Of a DNA stretch of 64,000 nucleotides, positions 43,001 to 49,743 are shown one piece after another. Both the position numbers and the translations under genes were made by a program. Position 1 is the first letter of the stretch; every line of letters starts with the position of its first letter. The notes beneath the pieces were generated by a model. The model was not told the DNA's origin and made no database searches. It was given only the letters and a program-made list of their open reading frames with translations. Source of the DNA: Aureisphaera sp963669405 (GTDB lineage: Bacteria; Bacteroidota; Bacteroidia; Flavobacteriales; Flavobacteriaceae); NCBI GenBank assembly GCA_963669405.2, contig CAXXHF010000002.1, forward strand, positions 1,178,001 to 1,242,000. Direction: 5' to 3'.

Positions 43001-43273
43001 TCTTTTTGTATTTTTGATTTTGACAATGACAACAAAGATGAGGTGTTGGCAGCTGGCAATTATTTTGGAGTAAAACCCTATCATGGCAGATTAGATTCCT
43101 TTTCAGGAGCTTTAATAGAAAACGAGTCCCCTCCTATCCTAGGTCATTATCTAGGATTGGATCTAGCCCAGAAATCTGTAAGGGATTTAACCATAATTCA
43201 ACACCAAAACCCCCCCTACTTGTTAGTAACCTTCAACAATGAAAAAGCACAAGTATACCAAATCAACAAATAA
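40028..43273 (+). CDS. FG-GAP/VCBS and ASPIC/UnbV repeat lipoprotein, paralogue 3
   Basis: I place the start at the ATG at 40028 (MIRKLLLFWGLLSLVGCKKE). It gives a clean lipoprotein signal and an 8-base overlap with paralogue 2; the frame itself opens at 40001 but adds nine non-signal residues. About 1081 residues with FG-GAP loops (GDINGDGLPDIFLSG, DYDLDGDLDIYLLN), an ASPIC/UnbV module (KNKLGIGTKVFSY ... VDSLKVIWPNGTY) and a second set of calcium loops (DYDNDGDIDLFVGN). It is translationally coupled to the gene before it and is followed 7 bases later by the haloperoxidase-like gene, which suggests one surface complex made from a single mRNA. Confidence 0.88.
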   Translation: MIRKLLLFWGLLSLVGCKKEGTLFKTLDANTTGLSFTNTITETDDLNIIDYLYFYNGGGVAVGDINGDGLPDIFLSGNQVKNKLYLNKGNFEFEDITQQAGVAGNSTWNTGTVMGDVNGDGLLDIYVCAVVGILGFDGHNELYINNGDNTFTESAAAYGLDQDSYSSNAAFLDYDLDGDLDIYLLNHAVHTQESFGKADLRNKRSYETGDKLLRNDGNTFTDVSETAGIYGGINSYGLGIAVSDFNQDGWPDLYIGNDFHEDDYYYLNNQDGTFSEKMKEYFGHTSRFSMGNDVADINHDGWPDLISLDMLAENEKVLKSSEGDDNFQILKLRTEQYGYHYQYTRNMLFVNQQGYDYTETAPLSGVAATDWSWSALFADFDQDSEQDLFISNGIAKRPNDLDYINFVSNEQIQKKMESTRLMDKEALELMPTGNVPNYVFKGLGGLSFQDQSESWIRKDSLISGASALADFDGDGDMDIITHNLDKSPVIYENKINEKANYLKIAFNYSKKNKLGIGTKVFSYHDGIQQYKELYTVRGFQASSEPIIHFGYGTHTKVDSLKVIWPNGTYQILNNIDTNQKLEITPKDTKSFDYTSLYPTHKTLFKKAENNLYLDYTHEEDPYIDFHREKLMPYQVSDRGPATAIGDLNNDGVDDVFFGGSKFKSGQFYVQNDTAFVPSNTPFLTENRITEDVDAIIQDFNKDGKNDLYIGTGGGDFSKKASALLDVFYIQNDTTFVKSILPEIHQNASVVAAEDYDNDGDIDLFVGNQSITNNFGEIPESYFLKNEDGTFQIDTNNAPRNIGMVTDAIWVDFNIDGAKDLIVVGEWMSPVFFQNENGHMVQKEVLNGKLKGLWQTITAFDIDEDGDQDFLLGNWGENSKFIASEKAPMLMYLNDFDKNGRTETIIATQKEGTYYPLEDFDELASQLVFLKKKFPNYKSFAGQPMNAVFEKEQLSESSLLEVHNLQSGYLKNNSGTFEFVPFDNRLQVSPILSFCIFDFDNDNKDEVLAAGNYFGVKPYHGRLDSFSGALIENESPPILGHYLGLDLAQKSVRDLTIIQHQNPPYLLVTFNNEKAQVYQINK

Positions 43274-43280
43274 AGAAAAC

Positions 43281-44621
43281 ATGTCTAAGATGATGATCCG
43301 TTTTATAAGCACTTCCCTACTATCCCTAGTCTTATTAGGCTCATGTAGCGAACCCACAGAACCCATTTCAGTAAGCCCAGACCATTTTCACAATTCGGTA
43401 AATAAAGTGACCGAAATAATGATCCATGATATTTTCTCCCCTCCTGTAGCCAGTAGAATCTATGCATATCCCAATGTTGCTGCCTATGAAATCTTAGCCA
43501 GTCAATCTGATAATTTCAACTCTTTGGCAGGACAAATCACGGATTTCGAAGCAATTCCCAAAGCCACCGATGCCAATGTCAATTATGAATTAGCGGCCCT
43601 AATTGCTCATATGGATGTGAGTAAACGACTCATTTTTTCGGAAGAACGTATCGAATCGTATCAGGATAGCCTCTACGGTATTTGGAGCAAGGCAAATGAC
43701 ACCGAATTTTTGGCTTCCAAAAAATATGGATTGGAAGTAGCAGAGCATATTGCAGCATGGTTGGATAAGGATAACTACAAACAGACCCGAACTATGCCAA
43801 AGTTCACTGTGCAAACAGACGATCCTTCCCGTTGGCAACCCACACCTCCATCGTATATGGATGGCATAGAACCGCACTGGAACAAAATCCGCCCATTTTT
43901 ATTAGACTCTGCTTCGCAGTTTAAGCCTTTACCACCACCCGTGTTCTCTATGGATAAAGACAGTGACTTTTATAAAGAACTGCAAGAGGTTTATGATGTA
44001 ACTCAGGAAATCACTAAAAATGGAGATGATAGTGAAGAAGTTGAAATTGCACAATTCTGGGATTGTAACCCATATGTTTCAGTAACCCGAGGTCATTTGA
44101 TGTTTGCAACCAAAAAAATCACTCCCGGAGCACATTGGATCGGTATTGCAAAAATTGCATCTAAAAAGGCCGAACACGATGTTATCAATACAGTGTATAC
44201 CTACACTCATACATCCTTAGCAATTGCAGATGCATTTATTAGCTGTTGGGACGAAAAATACCGAAGTAACCTTATTCGTCCCGAAACCCTGATCAATCAA
44301 CATTTTGATGATGGTTGGCAACCTATCTTGCAAACACCTCCGTTTCCAGAATACGTTAGTGGACACTCCGTAGTATCAGGAGCTGCCTCTGAGGTATTGA
44401 CTGGGATTTTTGGAGATAATTTTTCCTTTAATGACGATACTGAAGTCCCTTATGGCCTTCCCATCCGTAATTTCAAGTCTTTCCGCCTTGCGGCAGCCGA
44501 AGCTGCTGTAAGTAGACTCTATGGCGGAATTCACTACCGTGCAGCTATTGATAATGGTTTGGATCAGGGAAAAGCCTTGGGTCAATATTTTATTGAAAAC
44601 CTTGAAATGAGAAAAAACTAA
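43281..44621 (+). CDS. Vanadium-dependent haloperoxidase-like lipoprotein (PAP2 superfamily)
   Basis: Start chosen at the ATG at 43281 (MSKMMIRFISTSLLSLVLLG), giving 446 residues with lipobox LLGSC; an upstream in-frame ATG at 43239 lies inside the preceding gene. The C-terminal PAP2/vanadium core has the phosphate/vanadate motifs KYRSNLIRPETLI, PFPEYVSGHSVVSG and SRLYGGIHYRAAIDNG, the last carrying the His that would bind vanadate. Superfamily members oxidise halides with peroxide or act as acid phosphatases; sequence alone does not decide which. It follows the three FG-GAP lipoproteins in one apparent operon. This pairing recurs in flavobacterial genomes as I recall, but its purpose is unclear. 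Confidence 0.85.
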   Translation: MSKMMIRFISTSLLSLVLLGSCSEPTEPISVSPDHFHNSVNKVTEIMIHDIFSPPVASRIYAYPNVAAYEILASQSDNFNSLAGQITDFEAIPKATDANVNYELAALIAHMDVSKRLIFSEERIESYQDSLYGIWSKANDTEFLASKKYGLEVAEHIAAWLDKDNYKQTRTMPKFTVQTDDPSRWQPTPPSYMDGIEPHWNKIRPFLLDSASQFKPLPPPVFSMDKDSDFYKELQEVYDVTQEITKNGDDSEEVEIAQFWDCNPYVSVTRGHLMFATKKITPGAHWIGIAKIASKKAEHDVINTVYTYTHTSLAIADAFISCWDEKYRSNLIRPETLINQHFDDGWQPILQTPPFPEYVSGHSVVSGAASEVLTGIFGDNFSFNDDTEVPYGLPIRNFKSFRLAAAEAAVSRLYGGIHYRAAIDNGLDQGKALGQYFIENLEMRKN

Positions 44622-44634
44622 TTTCTAAAACAAA

Positions 44635-45537
44635 ATGATTTCTACCGTGAAAAAGGTTCTATTTGCTCTTTTCGGATTAGCTATTTTATTGATTATCTGG
44701 TATTTATTTATTAAAACCTATGACTATCAGGTTAATTTCAAGGCGCCTACTACAGTAGGAACGGTAAATCAATCTATTAAATCGTGGAATTCATCCCTTA
44801 CAAACCCACAGCCCATTGTTCAGAAAAATTTAGGTGAAATCATCCAAACCATTCAAAATGGAGATACCGTAAGAACCTATGTTTGGAATATAAAAAAAGT
44901 GAACCCTTCCGAAGTCAAAGTGAGTGTTGGTATCATAGACGAAGAAAACGGTTTGAAGTATAGAACAGAAATTCCTTTTGCCGATACTTCTTTTGAAAAG
45001 GAGTCTAAAGAAAAGGTTCAGGAGTTCTTCAAACGCCTTAATGATCACCTTGAAAAAATCAAGGTAACTATAGAAGGAGAACATGAAACCCAAGCTAATT
45101 TCTGTGCCTATATTCCATTGAAAGGACTACAAATAGAAAAGGCAAAGGGAATGATGAGTACCTACAACGCACTCACTAATTTTATGATCACGGGCAATAT
45201 AGAACCTCGAGGCACTCCTTTTGTGGAAATAACAAGTTGGAATAAGGAGAATGATAGTATCGCTTACAATTTTTGTTTCCCAATTGTTAGAAGTGAACAA
45301 CTACCAGAACATCCCGAAATAAAATACAAAAGACTATTTTCAAAAAAAGCTTTGAAAGCTACTTATAATGGGAATTATATTACTTCAGATCGGGCTTGGT
45401 ATGCATTGGAAGAATATGCAAAAGAAAACAATATTGAGGTAGAACTTACCCCCTTGGAGGTATTTTATAACAATCCTAATATGGGAGGAGACGAATTGAA
45501 TTGGAAAGCTGAAATTTTCCTTCCAATAAAAGAATAG
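44635..45537 (+). CDS. Membrane-anchored SRPBCC-like / GyrI-like ligand-binding protein
   Basis: 300 residues. A single N-terminal membrane helix (VLFALFGLAILLIIWYLFI) is followed by an SRPBCC-like segment (FKAPTTVGTVNQSIKSW ... EKVQEFFKRLNDHLEKIK). The C-terminal half matches the GyrI-like / AraC effector-binding fold, ending LTPLEVFYNNPNMGGDE and WKAEIFLPIKE. It lacks a DNA-binding domain. Proteins of this two-domain type bind small ligands. It starts 14 bases after the haloperoxidase-like gene. Role in the locus is unknown. Confidence 0.7.
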   Translation: MISTVKKVLFALFGLAILLIIWYLFIKTYDYQVNFKAPTTVGTVNQSIKSWNSSLTNPQPIVQKNLGEIIQTIQNGDTVRTYVWNIKKVNPSEVKVSVGIIDEENGLKYRTEIPFADTSFEKESKEKVQEFFKRLNDHLEKIKVTIEGEHETQANFCAYIPLKGLQIEKAKGMMSTYNALTNFMITGNIEPRGTPFVEITSWNKENDSIAYNFCFPIVRSEQLPEHPEIKYKRLFSKKALKATYNGNYITSDRAWYALEEYAKENNIEVELTPLEVFYNNPNMGGDELNWKAEIFLPIKE

Positions 45538-45580
45538 TTATTTAATTTACAGTCTCTTAGAGCAACATTTTTATCTTTAA

Positions 45581-45595
45581 TTGAAACCATTTCAA
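45581..45595. repeat. Short inverted repeat before the GH100-like gene
   Basis: TTGAAA and TTTCAA arms (45581-45586, 45590-45595) with a CCA centre lie 2 bases before the ATG at 45598. It may be an operator or a translational hairpin, or chance. Confidence 0.25.
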
Positions 45596-45597
45596 TC

Positions 45598-46764
45598 ATG
45601 TCTCAGAGCTTTTCTCAACTTTATGATAATGCTATTACGCTATTACATGAGCTCTGTACAGATAATGGCATACTAGCCAGCACGATAGAAGCTGATAATT
45701 ACAAGAGAATATGGGCAAGGGATAGTGTAATATGTGGTATAGCAGGTCTAAAAATTGGAGACAAGACGATAACCGAAGGACTTAAAAAGTCACTTATTAC
45801 ATTGGCGAATCATCAAAATTTCATAGGTATGATTCCATCCAACGTACTGCCCAATAACAAGGATGTTTCTTTTGGAAGTTTGGTTGGCAGGATCGATGCC
45901 CACACTTGGTTTATCTTGGGTAGTTGTCTATACTATCTATACACAAAGGATACAGAAACTTGGGGATTTCTAAAACCTAAAGTATCCCTTTGCAGATCCT
46001 TTTTAAAAGCGCTTGAATTCAACAACAAAGATTGGTTGTATACCCCTTTAAGCGGTAATTGGGCTGACGAATATCCTATACACGGTTACACTTTGTACGA
46101 TAACATGCTCCGTATTTGGGGTGAAACCTGCTGGAATGAAATTGAAGGAATTGATACGATCGTAGATGAAAGATTCTTTCAAAATTTTTGGCCATGTGTA
46201 GGAATAGATGAGGCGTATATCTATCAGAAAAGTGCGTTTCAAAAACTGAATCTCGATGCAATATCACATTATATTGCCTTCATCTTACCGGGTAAATACG
46301 ACACTCGGTTTGACGCCGCTGGAAATGCCTTAGCATTACTTCAAAAAGAGTTGAGTGTAGATCAAAAAGAAAAACTTTCCCAATACATAGAAACATTGGA
46401 AACTGATGTAGGGAAAGGACTAATTCCTGCCTTTTGGCCAATGATAAATGCTCAAAGTGAGGACTGGAATTTACTGGAAGGGAATTTTTCCTATAATTTT
46501 AAAAACCATCCAGGCGCATTTCATAATGGCGGGATTTGGCCCGTATGGATGGGGCTTTTTACACTAGGACTGGCTAAGAATAATATGCTTGAAGAAGCAA
46601 AAAAAATCATTCATGTTTTTACTGAAACCGTAAATCAAGATTCAAATTGGAATTTTCAGGAATATCTTCATGCCAAAACATTCCGATATGAAGGAAAAAC
46701 GAAAATGGGGTACACCGCATCAGGTATTGTTTTCATGAAATTGGCCCTCGAATTAGACATTTAA
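45598..46764 (+). CDS. GH100-like (alkaline/neutral invertase-type) glycoside hydrolase
   Basis: 388 residues without a signal peptide, so cytosolic. Motifs fit an (alpha/alpha)6 barrel of the GH100/glucoamylase-like group: ADNYKRIWARDSVICGIAGL near the N-terminus (RxWxRD type), SLVGRIDAHTWFILGSCLYY, SGNWADEYPIHGYTLYDNML with a candidate acidic residue, and FHNGGIWPVWMGLFTLGLA. GH100 enzymes hydrolyse sucrose to glucose and fructose, which would suit the two PfkB kinases in this locus. The protein is shorter than plant invertases. An amylo-1,6-glucosidase-like activity cannot be excluded. A 61-base gap separates it from the gene before. Confidence 0.7.
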   Translation: MSQSFSQLYDNAITLLHELCTDNGILASTIEADNYKRIWARDSVICGIAGLKIGDKTITEGLKKSLITLANHQNFIGMIPSNVLPNNKDVSFGSLVGRIDAHTWFILGSCLYYLYTKDTETWGFLKPKVSLCRSFLKALEFNNKDWLYTPLSGNWADEYPIHGYTLYDNMLRIWGETCWNEIEGIDTIVDERFFQNFWPCVGIDEAYIYQKSAFQKLNLDAISHYIAFILPGKYDTRFDAAGNALALLQKELSVDQKEKLSQYIETLETDVGKGLIPAFWPMINAQSEDWNLLEGNFSYNFKNHPGAFHNGGIWPVWMGLFTLGLAKNNMLEEAKKIIHVFTETVNQDSNWNFQEYLHAKTFRYEGKTKMGYTASGIVFMKLALELDI

Positions 46765-46831
46765 AAACTATTTTCCCGCTGTTATCATGTATTGATAAAC
46801 CGTGATTAAAATTGAATTAATTAAAAAACGA

Positions 46832-46845
46832 TAACGATTTCGTTA
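46832..46845. promoter_or_regulatory. Second LacI-type operator candidate
   Basis: TAACGATTTCGTTA has 6-base arms (TAACGA / TCGTTA) around TT. It resembles LacI-family operators but is not identical to the palindrome at 27845. It lies 240 bases before the transporter/trehalase operon. Confidence 0.5.
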
Positions 46846-47024
46846 CGAAATTCGCTGATTATTGAAGGAACTTTCACCATTTTATTAAAAAATACAGATA
46901 TTAGAGTGTCTATGAAGGCTAGGTGTCGGGACTCAGGATTATGAGGATAGGTCGAGATCTAAACAACATCAATGAATTCAACAATAGGGTTCTTGAGAAA
47001 GAACACCAAATCATAAAAATGCAT

Positions 47025-47059
47025 AGCGAATTGGCTGGTTTTATAATCTCCAATTCGCT
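47025..47059 (+). repeat. Inverted repeat (leader hairpin) upstream of the SLC45-like transporter
   Basis: AGCGAATTGG (47025-47034) and CCAATTCGCT (47050-47059) are perfect 10-base arms with a 15-base loop, 26 bases before the ATG at 47086. No T run follows, so a regulatory hairpin or protein site is more likely than a terminator. Confidence 0.5.
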
Positions 47060-47085
47060 TCAACTAACAAGATAAGACCCAATTT

Positions 47086-48528
47086 ATGATTAAAAAACCT
47101 AAACTCTCCTTTTGGCAAATTTGGAATATGAATGTGGGGTTTTTCGGAATCCAATTCAGTTTTGGATTACAACAAACTGCAGTTAACCCTATATTTTCAT
47201 TCTTAGGCGCAGACCATGGAGACCTTCCGTTATTGAATTTGGCCGGACCAGTTACCGGATTACTTATTCAACCCATTATTGGAGCAATAAGTGATAAAAC
47301 CTGGTTGCCAAAATGGGGAGGAAGAAGAAAACCCTTTTTTCTTATTGGCGCCATCTTTGGCAGTCTTTGTCTATTAGCCTTTCCATTTAGTTCGCATTTA
47401 TGGTTTGCCGTAGGATTACTTTGGATTTTAGATGCAGCCAACAATACTGCTATGGAACCCTATAGGGCGTTTGTGGGTGATAAGTTGAATGATGATCAGC
47501 TCACTTATGGATACCAAATGCAGAGTCTTTTTGTAGGGGCTGGTATTACTATCGCAAACTTTTCACTCTTTTTATTTCAAGATTGGTTTAGTGTCCCTAT
47601 AGAAGAAAGTACGGCCCTTTGTAGTACAGCAACTGAAACGGTATCAGCCATTCCGAAGTGGGTTTACTACTCGTTCTTTCTTGGGGCTTTTGCTTCGGTA
47701 GCTACTATTGCTTGGTCAGTTTGGAAAACACCCGAAATTCCTCCAAGTGATGAAGAACTTACAAAACTGAAAAAGGAAAAGGAAGAAAAATCATTTATCC
47801 AACGTGTTTTTGAACCCTTTGTGGAAATTGCTCAAGCTATTGGCCTTATGCCAAAAATGATGTGGAAGTTAGCCGGTGTTTACTTTTTTCAATGGTATGC
47901 ACTATTCGTCTATTGGCAATTTATAACACCCATGTTACGATCTAGTTTTCTAGGTATTACGGATGCTGATCAGGAAAAGTTTGATGGCATCATGGAAGCC
48001 TGTAAAGCTGGGGAAACCATTAGTGCTGTTGACACTTCCTTTGCACAAAATATTCAATTATTATCAGAACAAGCACTCGCTCAAACGGGGCTCATGAACG
48101 GAACCTATAATTTGGTCACCATGTTGGTGGCTTTGGCGCTTGTGCCTTTTGCCAAAAAGTATGGATCACGCTTGGTTTACGTAAGTTGTCTTTTCCTATC
48201 GGCAATAGCCATGTTAAGTATGCCATTCATTACTGACAAATATGCATTATTGGCACCAATGATACTATTTGGTATTGGCTGGGCTGCAATGATGGGAATC
48301 CCTTACTCAATGGTATCTAAAGTGATTCCTGAAGATCGTCGGGGAGTCTATATGGGAATTGTGAATATGATGATTGTAATCCCCATGTTAATACAAACTG
48401 TAACCTTTGGTCCAATCATAAAGAACCTTTTAGGAAATAATGCAGTGAATGCCATAATTTTTGGAGGGGTATTCTTTGCAATAGCAGCACTATTGGCACT
48501 ACGATTAGGTGGATCTAAAACAGAATAA
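47086..48528 (+). CDS. SLC45-like MFS disaccharide transporter
   Basis: 480 residues and 12 predicted helices. The N-terminus FWQIWNMNVGFFGIQFSFGL and the stretch DKTWLPKWGGRRKPFFLIGA are typical of the flavobacterial SLC45/GPH-like transporters found in maltose and related sugar loci. A longer loop with Cys residues lies between helices 5 and 6 and another near 300-330. Homologues move sucrose or maltose with protons across the inner membrane. It is the first gene of an operon with a second MFS gene (3 bases), trehalase, PfkB kinase and an SSS symporter. Disaccharide import for cytosolic cleavage by trehalase or the GH100-like enzyme is the natural reading. Confidence 0.88.
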   Translation: MIKKPKLSFWQIWNMNVGFFGIQFSFGLQQTAVNPIFSFLGADHGDLPLLNLAGPVTGLLIQPIIGAISDKTWLPKWGGRRKPFFLIGAIFGSLCLLAFPFSSHLWFAVGLLWILDAANNTAMEPYRAFVGDKLNDDQLTYGYQMQSLFVGAGITIANFSLFLFQDWFSVPIEESTALCSTATETVSAIPKWVYYSFFLGAFASVATIAWSVWKTPEIPPSDEELTKLKKEKEEKSFIQRVFEPFVEIAQAIGLMPKMMWKLAGVYFFQWYALFVYWQFITPMLRSSFLGITDADQEKFDGIMEACKAGETISAVDTSFAQNIQLLSEQALAQTGLMNGTYNLVTMLVALALVPFAKKYGSRLVYVSCLFLSAIAMLSMPFITDKYALLAPMILFGIGWAAMMGIPYSMVSKVIPEDRRGVYMGIVNMMIVIPMLIQTVTFGPIIKNLLGNNAVNAIIFGGVFFAIAALLALRLGGSKTE

Positions 48529-48531
48529 CTT

Positions 48532-49743
48532 ATGAAAAACATAGGTATAAAACTTTCCTTATTTATTATCTACTTTGTGTTTGCTGCATTGCTAAACAGT
48601 GTTGGCTATTTAGTAGAACGCTCGCAAGAAGTATATGGAGTATTAAAGCAAGATGCTGCCTATTTAGAACTTTTCAAGGACCTTTCCATTGCCTTGGTTT
48701 CTTTCATAATTGGTTCATTCTTGCCTAAGTTAGGCTATAAAAAAGGAATGCTCTTAAGTTTAGCATTGGTGTTTTTTGGGTGTATAGGAATGTACTATGG
48801 CAATTCCTTTTGGGCCGTAAAAATACTGTTCGCTATTACAGGTATGACCTTCGCCATTGCCAAAGTTGCTGTGTATGCACTTATAGGACAAGTAACAGAT
48901 ACCAAGGAGGGGCATAGCCAATTAATGAGCTATATAGAAACTGTATTTATGTTAGGGATTATCTTCATGTACTTGGTAATGCCTACATTTATTGATGAGA
49001 ACGATCCAAATGCTTGGCTGCAAGGTTATTTATTAATGGCTGTACTCATTGCGGTTTCATTCTTTATTATCCTCTTCTCAAAATTCAATCTACAGGCAGA
49101 AACAAAAACCACCTCGATAGGTGAAGATTTTAATGCCATGATCCATCTTTTTAAAAATCCCTTGATTTGGATTTTTGCACTTTTCGCCTTCTTCTATGTA
49201 ATGACCGAACAAGGCATAATGACATGGTTACCTACTTTCAACAAGGAAACACTTCATTTAGATTCTAAATTGGCCAATCAAATGGCAGTGATTCTTATGG
49301 GATCTATAGCATTAGGACGATTTATATCAGGCTCATTAGTAAAAAAAATCAAATGGGTTTATCTTACGGTTACTGGAATTTTATTGGCTGCATTGTTAGT
49401 CCTTTTAGTATTGCCTATGGCTAGTAATGTGCCCAATCAACAAGTAAGTTCTATAGGAGATCTCCCACTGGTATCTTTCCTTTTCCCTATGATAGGTTTA
49501 TTTCTGGCGCCCTTATATCCGCTTATCAGCTCAACAGTTCTTTCAAATACAGAGAAGAGCCAACACAGCTCTTTGGCTGGGATTCTTACATTTTTTTCTG
49601 CAATAGGAGGAACATTAGGTTCAGTCATTATTGGAAACCTATTCGACATTTTAGGTGGAAACAAAGTTTTCTATTTATCACTCATTCCAATGGCCATCAT
49701 ACTAATAACATTATTCCGACTTAATAAATTGACCAAGTCTTAA
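48532..49743 (+). CDS. MFS transporter
   Basis: 403 residues with about 12 hydrophobic helices and little else conserved (IIGSFLPKLGYKKGMLLSLAL; GRFISGSLVKKIKWVYLTVTG). The pattern resembles the FucP/TsgA-like branch of MFS sugar transporters. There is a short charged central loop (NLQAETKTTSIGEDF). It starts 3 bases after the SLC45-like gene, and its stop overlaps the trehalase start (TAATG). Having two MFS genes side by side suggests uptake of two different sugars, or uptake and export. Substrate is unknown. Confidence 0.82.
   Translation: MKNIGIKLSLFIIYFVFAALLNSVGYLVERSQEVYGVLKQDAAYLELFKDLSIALVSFIIGSFLPKLGYKKGMLLSLALVFFGCIGMYYGNSFWAVKILFAITGMTFAIAKVAVYALIGQVTDTKEGHSQLMSYIETVFMLGIIFMYLVMPTFIDENDPNAWLQGYLLMAVLIAVSFFIILFSKFNLQAETKTTSIGEDFNAMIHLFKNPLIWIFALFAFFYVMTEQGIMTWLPTFNKETLHLDSKLANQMAVILMGSIALGRFISGSLVKKIKWVYLTVTGILLAALLVLLVLPMASNVPNQQVSSIGDLPLVSFLFPMIGLFLAPLYPLISSTVLSNTEKSQHSSLAGILTFFSAIGGTLGSVIIGNLFDILGGNKVFYLSLIPMAIILITLFRLNKLTKS

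Larger units (their letters stand above)
46765..47085. other. 321-base intergenic region before the transporter/trehalase operon
   Basis: No gene is visible. It contains a LacI-type palindrome (46832-46845) and a perfect 10-bp inverted repeat (47025-47059) shortly before the SLC45-like transporter start. This is most likely the promoter and leader of the five-gene operon ending at 54226. Confidence 0.6.
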
